The translations under genes and the position numbers were made by a program. A DNA stretch of 64,000 nt from contig NW_025813481.1 of assembly GCF_021976095.1 (NCBI RefSeq), positions 2,432,001 to 2,496,000 of the forward strand. Direction: 5' to 3'. Below are positions 12,346 to 24,471 of this stretch, piece by piece (position 1 is the first letter of the stretch; each line of letters opens with the position of its first letter). A model generated the notes under the pieces. It did no database searches and was not told where the DNA came from. It saw only the letters and a list, made by a program, of their open reading frames with translations. The DNA comes from Xenia sp. Carnegie-2017. Lineage: Eukaryota > Cnidaria > Anthozoa > Malacalcyonacea > Xeniidae.

Positions 12346-14844
12346 TTCAAAAAAATCGTCGTTTTTCTCAAGTGTTTTTTAAAATTGCTGCAAATTAGAA
12401 ATTATGGTAATATTATCTACGACTTAGCACAAAATTATCATGGAAAGGTTTCCTTGTCGGATTTTCGAAATTATGAAAAGCTTACAACTAAGAAACGCAA
12501 GGCTGAACTTGATGTCGCCTTCCTTAAAGATTGCAATTCACTTGGAGTTTTTCCAAAGTTCCTGTGTTTTCCACTGCCTAATGTTAACAATCGAGATACA
12601 TACCACATTCGAAAGCGTTTACTACGAACTACGATAACGAAGAGATCTAAAGAACTACGGACACTGGATAGGGACCTGACGAACAAAACAGAAGAAATCA
12701 AAAGCTTTCTTAACCCAATTGACTGGCATATCTTGAATAAAGCCCTCAAAAAGAATGTCGACAAACAACTAAACAAAATATTTTCGACACACCGTAAGAA
12801 ACTAAATAATTTGACCAAAAACAAGGCTATACCATTCACTCATAAAGACACTGTCACCAACCTATCATCTGTGAAGCTAAGTGAAGATGAACTTAACGAT
12901 CTAAAAAACGGTCTCAACTTCAGCATCAAACCTCCAAAAATCCACTCCTCCGGCATTCTGGCAACATTCGAACGAATCCACTATTCATTAAGAAATAAAC
13001 TTATCAAACAAGAGGACTATTCAATACTATAAACGGAACTTGGTCACTTAGCACACACGTACGTAACATCCTACCATCCAACTCCTAAAGACCTGAAGAA
13101 ACATAAAATTCTAAGGAACATTCGTAATAATGACAAAATCATTGTTCTTAAACCTGACAAAGGCAATGGTGTAGTCATTATGGATCGTCAGGTATACATT
13201 AACTCTTGCCTCACTATCATTAACAATTTATCTAAGTTCAAACCACTCGATCATGACCTACAATTTCCCGTGAAGCAAAGTTACAACGACTGCTACGTAA
13301 CTTAAAGAAAAAAAAACTCTATAGACGAAAAATCATTTCAAGAAATGTACCCTAGAGGTTCACAGCCAGCTCGATTATATGGTTTACCTAAACTTCATAA
13401 ATTAAACAATATCAATGACATACCTCCTATCAGACCTATAATTTCTTCAATCAATTCGTATAACTACAAATTAGCCAAATACCTCAGCTCTTTACTCCAA
13501 CCCCTAATACCTAATGACCATTCTGCTAAAGATTCTTTTAGTTTTGTTGACGATTTTTTATCTTTTAACACTAACGCTCCACATGACAAATTCTTTATTT
13601 CTTTTGACGTTGAAAGCCTTTTTACCAACATACCACTGACCGAAACCATAGACATTGCTATTGATTTAATTTTTACCAACAACCCTACTTTTAAAATGAA
13701 CAGAACAGAACTAAAACTATTGTTTAACATCACTACGGCCGAGACTCATTTTTTATTTAACGGTAAGTACTACGACCAAATTGACGGGGTAAGTATGGGC
13801 TCACCCTTGGCACCCATTCTAGCCAACATTTTCATGGGTTTTCACGAGCGAAACTGGTTAAATAACTACAGCAACAACAAACCTTTATTTTACTGCAGAT
13901 ACGTTGACGACATTTTTTGTATTTTTCATAACAAAGACGAAGCATTACTCTTTTACGAATACATCAACAAAAACATCAAAGCATAAACTTTACATACGAA
14001 ACCGAACAAGACAATCAGTTACCCTTTCTTGACATCTTACTATTTGTTAGTAACTTACTAAATCACATGAAAACTGTATGACTTCTACGTACCACAAACC
14101 AACATATACAGGACTACTGACTAACTTTTTTAGTTTCACACCATTAAATTACAAAATTGGACTGATACGAACACTGACCGACAGAGCACGGAAACTTAAC
14201 AACACAGACATCGGCTTTCAACGTGATTTAAAGAAACTAATATTCACTCTCCAACGTAATTCTTTTCCTTTTCATTTCATCAACAACACTATACAGCACT
14301 ATTTGGACAACAAGAAAAGCACTGACTCATCTAACTCCACAACTAACACTAACGATATACAACAACCTGACAATAAACGTTATTTCAAACTACCTTACAT
14401 AGGTGATTACTCACGACACACACAACGCAAACTCACACAAATCATTAAACGCTACTGCACTGACATTGACGTTAAACTTATTTTCACACCTTTTAAAATA
14501 AAATCTTTATTTTCGTTTAAAGACCCACTCCCGAACTTTCCAAATCTATGGTAGTTTATCAATTTTCATGTGCGGGATGTAATTCCCGCTATATTGGTGA
14601 AACTTCTCGCCAATTATCTACCAGGATAAAGGAACATACTCACACAGACAAAAACTCCACTATCTACAAACATCTTCAAGCCTCTCCTTCATGTAAAAAC
14701 AAATTCTCACCTTCCTGTTTTAAAATCATCGACACTGATCAATCCACTTTCTCACTCAAAATCAAGGAAGCTCTACACATTAATAAAACTAATCCCGATT
14801 TAAATATCCAAGTTCACCACTACAACACTATATTTACTTTATAA
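12337..14844 (+). pseudogene. Penelope-like RT + GIY-YIG polyprotein (longest copy, frameshifted)
   Basis: This is the nearly complete coding region. An N-terminal basic region (12337-13032) is followed by a frame break. Next come the diagnostic KPDKGNGVVIMDR block (about 13155-13195) and the RT fingers/palm (13345-13986). The palm has ARLYGLPKLHK, FFISFDVESLFTNIPLTE, GVSMGSPLAPILANIF and RYVDDIFCIF with the catalytic YVDD aspartates. Then come a broken linker (stops around 14000-14080), the 14078-14554 frame and a GIY-YIG nuclease domain (14548-14844, GCNSRYIGETSRQ). Family knowledge: the RT primes on nicked target DNA and GIY-YIG supplies the nick. At least three frame breaks make this copy inactive. 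Confidence 0.9.
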
Positions 14845-15112
14845 TAATATTTTTTGTTATAAGTTCTTAATACTTATTTTTCTTTTCCTTTTTTGTAAAT
14901 ATTTTATAATTTTGTAACTAAATCATAATGCTATACATTGTAATTAATTTATTCATATCATATTACGTATCATATTACTTAACACTAACCATTCTGCACT
15001 GAAGATGGCATTCTGATAATGTCGAAACATGTTTGCGTTCAAAAAAATCGTCGTTTTTCTCAAGTGTTTTTTAAAATTGCTGCTAATTAGAAATTATGGT
15101 AAAACTATGCAT

Positions 15113-15439
15113 GTTATGATAGCCTGTTGAAGCCCATGGAGACTTTCTAGGGGAAGAATGAAACAAAAGACATGGCCAGCAAAACAATCTATTCTTCCTC
15201 ACACTACCACACAGCCAGTCCTTGTTCGAATACCAACTTTCTTGAAAGCTCCTATCATTCGTCTTTAGTGTAAGCTTTGGTATCGGCCTTGACATGCGAG
15301 CTATTTGTTTCTGCTCACTAATATTTCGTGAGGAAAACGATCTCTCCACCAGCTCTGCTACTATATCCTGACCATCAAAGGGGGAAAAGGAAATCGTCGA
15401 TTGATTTTGCTCAACTCCTTCCATGACCGAAATAAACAA
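15113..15439 (-). pseudogene. hAT transposase N-terminus with TTF-type zinc finger
   Basis: The minus-strand frame from the ATG at 15437-15439 encodes about 110 residues. These include the TTF/BED-like zinc-finger pattern found at the N-terminus of ZMYM1-like hAT transposases (WLCGSVRKNRLFCWPCLLF). The frame runs into GYHNMHS at the Penelope insertion point and continues in the same sense with FSGDSIKHEK at 10444 and below, showing that the two halves were one gene. Separation by the retroelement plus downstream frameshifts make it a relic. Confidence 0.8.
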
Positions 15440-15874
15440 TCGAAGTAATTATACGATCGTATAATAGCGTATCGTCAAAACAATCAAACTCCTGCGATGA
15501 GTTCATGGCATGACTTCCGCATGACTTTTGGCGGAAGTATGCAAGAACTTAGCCTAATTTGGCCAATCAAAGAAGCGTATTTTCGAAGGAAGTCATGCTC
15601 TCAAGTGGAAGTAGGAGTTTCAAACGTCATCAATAAGCAACGTATCCAGCGCTCAGGTGGCTAAGGTTTTCCCTAATTGCGGGCTTTTTTGCGTAACACA
15701 ACGCGTAGTTCAAAAACTCAAGCGCATTTCTTCCATGCACTTTATTGTAAAAGCCTGCAAACCAAAAGCTACGTCTTACAGACAAATCAAAGAATTAATT
15801 ATCGAAAAAAATCAAAATTGCCGAAAAAGTAAGTCATGCTCAGCATGACAAGCATGACCTCTAGCTACGCCATT

Positions 15875-15950
15875 GCTCAGGACTACACCAACCTGGACGA
15901 TCTACATTTACAAACATGTAACGATACTCTCGGGTTCAAACCATTTACTT
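15875..15950 (+). repeat. Dispersed repeat with B-box-like end (copy 1)
   Basis: This roughly 75-bp segment matches 37679-37755 with few differences. It ends in GGGTTCAAACC, which resembles an RNA polymerase III B box. No matching A box or tRNA fold could be drawn, so it may be a SINE fragment or simply a repeat. Confidence 0.55.
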
Positions 15951-18900
15951 TGATTCTATTATTGTAGTGTGTATCATTGGTGTGTATGGAATTCAAAGTA
16001 TGAATACACTGCCGAGAGACTCCAGCTTATTAATTGCGTTCATGCATGTTTCGTTAATTTAATTGAATTCTTGTTTATTTTACCTTTAAATATTATAACA
16101 TTGTATTATATTAGTGCCAACTCTAGAAATTTCTTAATTGAATGATTCAATTCCTAAAAACGCGAGACGGGGGTCGGCGGCCATATTTTTTAGCCACTAA
16201 TCATCAGAGCCATCTATTTGTAAGAGTTGGGACTATTACAGAGTTGGGACTATTATTATCTATTGTTCTCCGTTATGCTTACATTGATTGGCCAATATTG
16301 ATCACCTGATCAATTTCCGCCATTTTGGTTCCTAGTTTTGAAATTACACGTAATGTTTATACAGATTACTACTAGTGATATTGTATTTTGAGATAATATT
16401 ACGTTTTGTTATGGATAAGTGTGTAAAATTTGATCGTTGACGGCGACTAAATGTCATTACATATCGCCAAAATCAAGGAATACGAAAAAAAATGAAAGAA
16501 TTGATTTTACGTCCAAATTACGAAATTTGATTGCGTATGGTGATTGTTGATTTAAGACACACTCAATTGACTGAAGTAGAGGATCATTTTTGTGCCAACT
16601 ATAACTGCAAAAGTTCGTGTTAATGCTTTTTCAATAGTTTTCTTACAACAAAGCATGTTTTCAATAGAGAATTATGATTTCTAATTATGTTCTGAAATGG
16701 GTCAATCTACAAACCTCTCAATTCTTAGCCACTTCTACACTAAAACAGAAAACTACACTACATCACAAAAAGCTATTATGATTTTCCATGTTGTATTTTT
16801 TTTTTATTTCATTAATTAAAAATGAAGTAATTATAATGAGGATATTCACTGCAACTGCCGAGTACAATATTTTATTGGCAATAAATTGTAAAATTATACA
16901 TTGCCTTCTGTAGCTCGAAGTAAAACATATAATTTATTTTTCTTCGAGACTTGTCAATGAGATTTTAATAAAAGGTTTGGTCTATATATAACCACAAAGG
17001 CATATTTCCATAATTTCAACTAGGGGGCTCTTTAATGTATATTACAGCTGATGGTGGCCTTCTGATGTATATTAAATGTTACTGGCTTTCTGATATAAAT
17101 TTAAATGTTGCTGGCTTTCTGATATACATATTTCACTAGCAATACAAGGCATAGAATTTTAACAAGGGAGCTGAACCCCCTCCAACACAATCTAGTATGG
17201 TCATAAAAAACATACAGAAGTTTTGTCATTCCTCAACCAATATATTTAACGATTGATAAATTAAAGATTGGATTAGACTTAAAATGCTATATCAAAGACT
17301 CTACAAACAGTAACATTTATAGCAAAAAGACTGTTCAACAACAGAAATGTTTCATGTAAAAGAAATAGTATATTAATTTTAAAGGAATGTTTCACCAAAA
17401 TGTTTAGCAGAATCCTATAACAACTACACTAGAATTAAACTTTAATTATAATCACACTATCACAGGAAAAACACAAAATCAACTTCTTCGTACAAAGAAA
17501 TAAAACCAAATAAGGCCAAATTCATCTTGGACAAATCATTGCATTTTTCAACAACTAAAAAAGTTTGTCATTTTTTCCTGAGCAAGAAAATTTTGTAATC
17601 TGTCAGAATAAAAACTGTCATGCTTGGATCAAATTGGAGGGCATGCACAACTCACTACCATTAAATTGTTATGAGTCGAACAAAAGTCTTGTCCAAATAT
17701 TTGATAACACTGATGCCAAGATAATATTGCCGCTTACCAGAACGCTTAAAGATTTTGAAAACTTGTAACAGAGTCGGAATACATGCCCAAAAACACGTTC
17801 ACATACGTAAAATACGTCTTACAATGGGCCACGATCAATTTTAAAGCACGAACTATTAAACCATGAATGAAGCTCAAATCAATGAAATCAGGTCTGCCGA
17901 CAATCATTTAGAAAACGCTAAGAGCTTGCTATTATTCCTGATATATTAGATATTACCATGGAATAAACCCAAATTGATTTTCCTTTTGCATATAAACCCA
18001 GTTTCTAATATTATTATTATATGAATGTTTTTTATGCAGTGCGGTATTTGAAATTAAATGAAGATATGATCTTCGCACTTTGCTGGACAATTTAATTATT
18101 ATTATACTTTGCAAGTAGGAACCAAAATGTCAGCTCCGCGCTCGCCCCAGACTGTTTGTCTCAACTCTGCTAATCATTCGTAAATCGTTATCCCTATGAA
18201 TATTTATCCAGGGAGTAAGTTGTCGTATAGTCAGTGGTGTAGTTAATTAAGTTAGTATTCTGTGCATTCTCTGTGACGATGGTGTTGGTATCAGAGTTGT
18301 AAATTGACACGTAAGTAAACCTTTTAATAAATATTACTTTTGGGAAGTCTTGTCTTGGCTTTATCTTTCTCGATCTTTCGGTTCGTCGTTTGTATGTGAA
18401 CTATTTTGCGTTATTTCTATCAGCGATAGGTGTTGTGAACATTAATGTAAATAAAGAAACAACTTCTTAGTTTCAAGCCCCTTAAGTTTGTGTTCTCTTC
18501 TGGGTGGTAAAAATAACTAGAATATATTGACCTCTGTAGAAACATGAGTTTACGACTGTAAGAAGTATTCAAGATTGTAAAATAGATAATGACATAGATA
18601 AATACTTGACATGTGTGGAAATAAAAAATACATGAATCAATAAAGTAGATAGAGTTCGTAAAACGCTGTAAGCGCTGCATGTGTGACAATAAAATGGATA
18701 AGGGTCACTTGCTTGACAAATTAGCAGTCATTGATATCTTATAATTTTGCCAAAAACACCCAAATTGTTTTTTCCTGAAAGTAAAAGCTAACGAGAATAA
18801 ATGCACAAATATGAAGCTTATAAACATAACTAACCATGCATGAAACGTTAACACTTATGCTGCATTTTAGCTTCCTCGTGAACATGGGTCACAAAGCTCT

Positions 18901-19239
18901 TGGAATGAAGAAAAACCGTTATGAAAGAATTAGATTATAAGTAGAAGTAAGCCTTGGTTTTATTAAGTACATATAGTGAATGTAAATTGCATTGGGAGTG
19001 CAAGCCATATAATTTAGTTCTTAATCATGCCACTTGTGCAAAACAAAGGACTTGCTGTTTGAATTTAGATTCCCCACATTGTTCACATGTCTTGTGAATG
19101 TTGTGAAAATACTTATTTAAAGACATATTTATCAGTACTCAAACTCTCTGGTGTGATCTACAATCAAATAGAATTATGTTCTTCATTTCTTTGCCAGGTT
19201 AAGACATTGTCAAAATAAAAAGTTCTTGTGTTAACTGTA

Positions 19240-19446
19240 TATAGATTGGGTTTGGTTCATAATATAAATCCTAAGAGATTTGACTTGTCTCCAATCCCTG
19301 TGGGCTAGGTAGCTCAACAGGTAGAGCGGTGGACTAGTATCCCGAAGGTGCAAGTTCAAATCTCGTCCAAGTCACATGTTTTTCATGTTCATATAAAAAC
19401 TGTTTAAGGATTTATATTATGTATAGATTGGGTTTGGTTCATAATA
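19240..19446 (+). repeat. tRNA-like cassette flanked by 25-bp direct repeat and 14-bp inverted repeat
   Basis: An exact 25-bp direct repeat (TATAGATTGGG...CATAATA) lies at 19240-19264 and 19422-19446. An exact 14-bp inverted repeat (ATAATATAAATCCT) lies at 19259-19272 and, reverse-complemented, at 19407-19420, partly overlapping the direct repeat. The roughly 157-bp interior contains the tRNA-like sequence. This fits insertion of a tRNA-derived element with a long target duplication, or a transposed tRNA gene. Confidence 0.7.
19303..19374 (+). tRNA. Degenerate tRNA-Thr(AGT)-like gene or tRNA-derived SINE head
   Basis: A 72-nt sequence folds as a tRNA. The acceptor stem pairs 6 of 7, the D arm is GCTC/GAGC with loop AACAGGTA, and the anticodon loop is CTAGTAT (anticodon AGT at 19336-19338). 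The T loop is TTCAAAT and the discriminator is A. The anticodon stem has two mismatches (including A-C at the loop) and the T stem one. Box A and B sequences are near consensus. Poor stems and the flanking repeats suggest a pseudogene or SINE rather than a working tRNA. Confidence 0.45.
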
Positions 19447-22400
19447 GATATCATAGCATTTTAAATCTTTAAGCCTTATACAAAAAATCAGTTTGGGGCT
19501 CTACAGATATAACATGAAAATTTTGTAAGGTTTATCTACTGTCATGAAGGAAAGGTGTTATTTTGATCTGATGACATTTTGAAAAGAATCAAATGCTTCA
19601 TAATCAAAATAGAAGAATTGCATGTGTGTGAAATCTTTACCTATGTTTGAATAAGTTGTGATATTTTGTTTATACTGAAAATAAAATTGAAAATGCTACC
19701 AAAATCTGAAATGCCAAAGCTAGCACAAAAGAAATGAGTAATCAAATTTAATGCACTATTTTGTGTAACTTTTTGCACTAAAATATGTGACAAGCAAAGT
19801 TAAAAATAAAAATAGTTTGTATACTTTAGTCAAATACATGTATGTTTATGGCCAGATACATTGTTTTTTATTTAAACAAGACTAGGTAGGAGTTGATCTA
19901 TTGGTCGATATCCAATACCATCATACAAATGATTTGTGTACAATATTGATACAAACACCAAGTATTGTTTTGCTAATACTCATTTATACATTTGGCAATC
20001 AATTACCTCATGAAGTACCTCATTGTGTTTCAGAAAATGTTTTCAAGATTTTACAATTTTGGAGAAATCATTGTTAAAATTAGTAAAATTACCCCTATAT
20101 GCTTGGAAGAAAGTTTTGATAAATTTGATTGTTGTATAGTATATTGTTAAATGTAACAAACTGTTCAAATAAAGTGCAATTGGTATGAAAATCTGGTTTT
20201 GATGTCCCCAAATGAATGGTATCATATCACCCATCCACAATGTCAGGCTATGGTTACGTAGCAGAGACGTAGCCAGCTCGATAATTGGAGGGGCAATATT
20301 CATTTATAATCTGTATTAAATTCCTTTGAAATCCATTGTTTTCTTGAGATTACAACATACATATATCAGTATTGGCTCCCAATTATTGATGAAGCAGTCT
20401 ACGCCACTGCTACGCAGCAGATAAAGCAATGGTAGAAACCACGAATATCACGTGTGTAATGGAGGTGTAATCATCGTCTGCCATACTACATGCTGGGACT
20501 GCACACTCATCTCAAATGCATTTTGTAAGCTAAAATATCAAATTTTCCAGATGTAAGATTTAGGTCCGTTGCTGCAAGGCGTGACAAAAATATCTATAAA
20601 TTTGTTGAACTTTAATATTGTCTTCACATGATGCCAACGTAAGTCTTCAATCGTGTGTGTGTGTGTGTAGATCTAAATTCTCGAGTGAAGTAAGTATTCA
20701 AAATTCCAAATGAAAGTTTTCATTTACTTTGATGAATGAAAATTCGTATGCTTTTGAAGTAGAGACTCTAATGACAAAGTTGATTTTTTTGCCTTTAGTT
20801 AAAGATGGAATGACTTTAACATTTGGCCACTACAACTGATGCAACAAAGAAGAATCTTCTGTTGACTTGTAGATTCCATACATGGGTAATTGCTGCTGTC
20901 CAAAAACTGACCCCTCCGTTGGCGAGGTACCTTTCTTGAAAGCGGGGAATCCTGGTATGATCTGTTTTTAACAGTCCCTCAAAACAGGCCCTGTGCACAA
21001 AAAAGAATAATTGGATTAGCAATTTAATCACTCAGATTCAAAATATGGATTGTGCATTTCAACCTATCAAAATTTCAAGTAATTTGGTGCACGCTCTGGC
21101 AAACTCAATGTTTTCAAAACTTGGATTTTTTGAGTTTGTGCATTTCAAACAAAGTTTGTTCTATCACATCAAGTTCAATTTATGCATTATCAGGAAATTG
21201 TATGAATTACAATATGAAATTATAAACTCCAATTCTCGAAAGTGAATTTGTTGTATATAGCAATCTATGAGATGCAAAAACGCAAAAATCCATGTTTTCA
21301 GCGCGTGCGCCAAAAATTTGACATTACGATAGAATTGTTTTTCTTATGATTATTTTTTTCAAAAGGTCTGTTTTGAAGGATTTTTAACAACGATGTAAAA
21401 AATTTTGCATTTTCCGACTTTTAAGTGTCTGCCATGTCAAAAAAACGCTAAAATGCTTAAAATTAGTAAAGGTTTTTGGTTATTTAGCGTGCATCTACTT
21501 TTCGAGAACTTTTTCTTGGAGTCGACCATTTTCTATACACTTTTATCTTAACTATAGATTTATTGCTAGGACTTGAAATTCATCATTGAAAATTTACATA
21601 AAGCCTGTTTTTTACGTCGCATTTTACATGAGTCGATTGCGTACAAAACTATTGAGGAATTTTATCTGAATTTCTTTTGTTTTAAATGCATTCGACGCAT
21701 GTAAAATTCGACGTATAAAACAGGTTGTTTGTCACAGAAATGTTTAGTGTGGAATACGCTTTCTTTTTTACGCACAGGCATATTTTCGACAAAATAACTT
21801 TAATTTTTTCACAAAAGTTGGTCTTAGTCGTAAAAATTCTACCTTAATTTGCCTGTTTAAAAGCTTGATTGCCCTAATCTGAAGACAGGATGCATTGTAT
21901 TCAATTATATCAGTTATCAGCAATATGCTTCACTCTTGCTAGCATTGTTTGTTTTTACGAGTGGTTTATGATATATTGGTTGTTAATAAGTTGTTTTGAC
22001 GATTTGCATGTTGCTATTTGAATTCTCAATTTGGAAACTTGTGCTACTTTAGGGCCCATTCACACTAACACTTTAAATCGATTCGAAATCGATTCGTATG
22101 AGAGCTAATGTGAACACTTACAAGTGATGCGAAAATGAATTCGATCAGAAATATTTTGGGCCGCCTCAAAAGGTGGTCTTAGAATCTCGAATCGGATTAG
22201 TTTAGTCCGCATGATAATGTGAACATGCAACACGAATAGAATCGGATCAATCTTGATCAATCACATGTTTATTGTTTAGTAATCAGGCTTTTCGTGCGAT
22301 CACACATATCAAGCGTTTCGTTTTTGCTGTGTTTGCTTGCAGCAATATTTTACAGTTATTAGCAAATATGTGAAAATAGTTCTAAAGATAGCAAATACCA

Positions 22401-22627
22401 TAGTGAATGGTAAAAGTAATATAATAAGTTGATAGTTCTTAAAAAAACTGTTTTAAGTAAAGAGCACTAACCCAATAGTTCTAAATTAAACGACACAATG
22501 CATTTCGGCAGACTCCCCAAGTGTCAACGTCTGCTAAATGAAAATTTACAATCTACCGATATTTATAATGCCAAGAAAGAGTGTACTTCATCTTCAAAAT
22601 GGAGATGACGCCCAAAACAGGGATAAA

Positions 22628-23696
22628 TTAAAAACATAATCCATTTTGTCGGCAGAGGACGGGATTGGTTAACTTATTTAAAACAGCCTCCATGACGCGT
22701 AACTGAAAGAATGAACGGCATTTCTTAATGATTCTAAAATTGTCGTCTGAATTAGAATCAGCACAATGGAAGTTATTCAAGAGATGTTTACCTATCGCGG
22801 AGTCACATGAAACTAGATTAATTTTCTTACGATCGCGTTTTGGTTGTTGTCTTGAGGGGACCGTTCCATTTCTGATTGAAGTTGGTACATGCTGTTTGAT
22901 CCTATCACACAACTTTTAACCAAACGTTCTACGTACATAGCGAGCATCACACTCACATTTATATTCATAAATTACATTGCTTAAAAGATGTAAAGGTAGA
23001 GATTCTTTTGGGGTGGGTGGTAGAATAGTTCTTTTCGAAAATATAAAGGTAACGTTGCTCGCAAAAAAACAAATTCTCCGTAATTTTAGTATCCCTTACA
23101 AGATCATCAGAAGCCTTATCTATCCATGGAAGTTTAATGTACACGGGGCACTTAGCTGGTCCAAAAGGCCTGTTCTGCTCATTTTTTGTGGATGAGAAAA
23201 GTTTATCAAGCATTTTTTCCGGGTTTCCATTTGAGAAAAATATCTTTTTTAATGAGTTGAGATCACCCTCAATGAACTCCTTTGATGACAGTCTAAGCAT
23301 TCCCTTTATTTAACACTTTACTGAAGAAATCTTTTCTCTGTGTGAAGAAAAAGAGTCAAAGCGTGTGTACAAACCCGTAAAAGTTGCCTTGCGATGAATG
23401 CTTGTAAGGAATTGACAATTGCGTTTATGGACAAGAACATCCAAAAACGCTAACTGACAATTTGCTTCATGTTCAGACGTATAATTAAAAGAAGGGTGAC
23501 GAGAACAGAATTTATGTAAAAATAATTGGTGATTTTTCTCCTTACGAAAAAGGGAAAAGATGTCGTCAACGTAACGTTTGTACCACAGCACGTCTGGAGG
23601 CTCAGAAGAGGCAAACATCTTACACTCATAATAGCCTACGAAAATATTAGCAAGTACTGGTCCAAAAGAATCTCTACCTTTACATTTTTTAAGCAA
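22628..23696 (-). pseudogene. Penelope-like RT C-terminus and GIY-YIG end (minus arm)
   Basis: Frame 23310-23696 encodes the RT block FGPVLANIFVGYYECKMF, the catalytic WYKRYVDDIFSLFR and LAFLDVLVHKR. A frame change leads to 22965-23300 and then to 22628-22912, which carries the end of the GIY-YIG domain (CDRIKQHVPT, then SAIGKHLLNNFHC). The N-terminal half of the RT is absent. Frame breaks make it non-coding today. Confidence 0.8.
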
Positions 23697-23760
23697 TGTA
23701 ATTTATGAATATAAATGTGAGTGTGATGCTCGCTATGTACGTAGAACGTTTGGTTAAAAG

Positions 23761-24045
23761 TTGTGTGATAGGATCAAACAGCATGTACCAACTTCAATTA
23801 GAAATGGAACGGTCCCCTCGAGGCAACAACCAAAACGCGATCGTAAGAAAAGTAATTTAGTTTCATGTGACTCCGCGATAGGTAAACATCTCTTGAATAA
23901 CTTCCATTGTGCTGATTCTAATTCAGACGACAATTTTAGAATCATGAAGAAATGCTGTTCATTCTTTCAGTTACGCGTCATGGAGGCTGTTTTAAATAAG
24001 TTAACCTATCCCGTCCTCTGCCGACAAAATGGATTATGTTTTTAA
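23761..24045 (+). pseudogene. Penelope-like GIY-YIG end (plus arm of foldback)
   Basis: This is almost identical to the reverse complement of 22628-22912, encoding the same CDRIKQHVPT and CDSAIGKHLLNNFHC segments. It ends at QNGLCF. It is only the C-terminal part of the element protein and has no start context of its own. Confidence 0.8.
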
Positions 24046-24140
24046 TTTATCCCTGTTTTGAGCGTCATCTCCCCTTTTGGAGATGAAGTACACTCTTTCT
24101 TGGCATTATAAATATCGGTAGATTGTAAATTTTTATTTAG

Positions 24141-24186
24141 CAGACGTTGACACCTGAAGAGTAGTCTGCCGAAATGCATGGTGTCG
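24141..24186 (+). other. Hammerhead-like motif at end of second Penelope element (candidate)
   Basis: GACAC (24149-24153) is followed by CTGAAGA (24154-24160, matching the CUGANGA core), a 10-nt linker, GAAA (24171-24174), TGCAT and GTGTC (24181-24185), which pairs with GACAC as stem I. The opposite arm (near 22491-22530, minus) has the same layout with a damaged CUGANGA box but a better cleavage-site base. Stem II is not convincing in either copy. Confidence 0.4.
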
Positions 24187-24351
24187 TTTAATTTAGAACT
24201 ATTGGGTTAGTGCTCTTTACTTAGAACAGTTCTTTTAAGAACTATCAACTTATTATATTACTTTTACCATTCACCACGGTATTTGCTATGCTTAGAACTA
24301 TTTTCAGATTTGTCACCATGACAAAGTCTCTATTTTATTATTTAAGCAAAT

Positions 24352-24471
24352 ATGTCGAAACGCGGAGAAACCTGGTCTGATAAAGAAGTGATGGTACTTA
24401 TTTCTATTTGGGGGTCTGAAGAAATACAAAAGAAACTACGCACAAAAATGCAGATATTTACAAAAAAATAA
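24352..24471 (+). pseudogene. Myb/SANT-like DNA-binding domain fragment
   Basis: A 39-codon frame starting MSKRGETWSDKEVMVL, then SIWGSEEIQKKL, matches the first part of the trihelix/SANT-like domain common in animal transposon-derived proteins. It ends at TAA after a run of lysines, probably through a frameshift. Its ATG lies inside the 11-bp target duplication of the adjoining Penelope element, so the element inserted exactly at this start codon and would separate it from any promoter on the left. Confidence 0.55.

Larger units (their letters stand above)
10445..15099. mobile_element. Penelope-like retroelement, complex insertion with inverted and tandem partial copies
   Basis: A 13-bp direct repeat (TAAAACTATGCAT) at 10432-10444 and 15100-15112 brackets the insertion, which splits a hAT gene whose reading resumes across it. 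Inside are three pieces. The first is an inverted 3' fragment (10445 to about 11302). The second is a 5'-truncated forward copy (about 11303-12410) with an internal deletion. The third is a longer forward copy (about 12330-15099). The 3' terminal sequence near 10445-10560 (inverted), 12240-12410 and 14940-15099 is nearly identical, like the pseudo-LTRs of Penelope elements. Coding potential is a Penelope-type reverse transcriptase followed by GIY-YIG. Partial tandem and inverted arrangements are typical of this class. Confidence 0.9.
15440..22371. other. Long non-coding stretch with scattered repeats
   Basis: No exon set or family-like protein was found on either strand. It contains a repeat shared with 37679-37755 (15875-15950), short imperfect tandem units ending in GGCTTTCTGATAT near 17040-17125 and a tRNA-like unit (19303-19374). 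It also has a short GT-dinucleotide run near 20652-20668 and a MITE-like end starting GGGCCCATTCACACTAAC near 22053. Short open frames at 17565-17768 and 20816-21031 have no recognisable motif. Confidence 0.55.
22372..24344. mobile_element. Second Penelope-like element, foldback (inverted-arm) insertion
   Basis: An 11-bp direct repeat (AGCAAATATGT) at 22361-22371 and 24345-24355 flanks the insertion. Its two arms (about 22372-23010 and 23670-24310) are near-perfect inverted repeats carrying the GIY-YIG end of the ORF pointing outward. The single-copy middle (about 23010-23690) holds the RT C-terminal region in minus orientation. Sequence and protein differ clearly from the element at 10.4-15.1 kb, so this is a separate Penelope family. 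The foldback probably formed by template switching during insertion. Confidence 0.85.
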
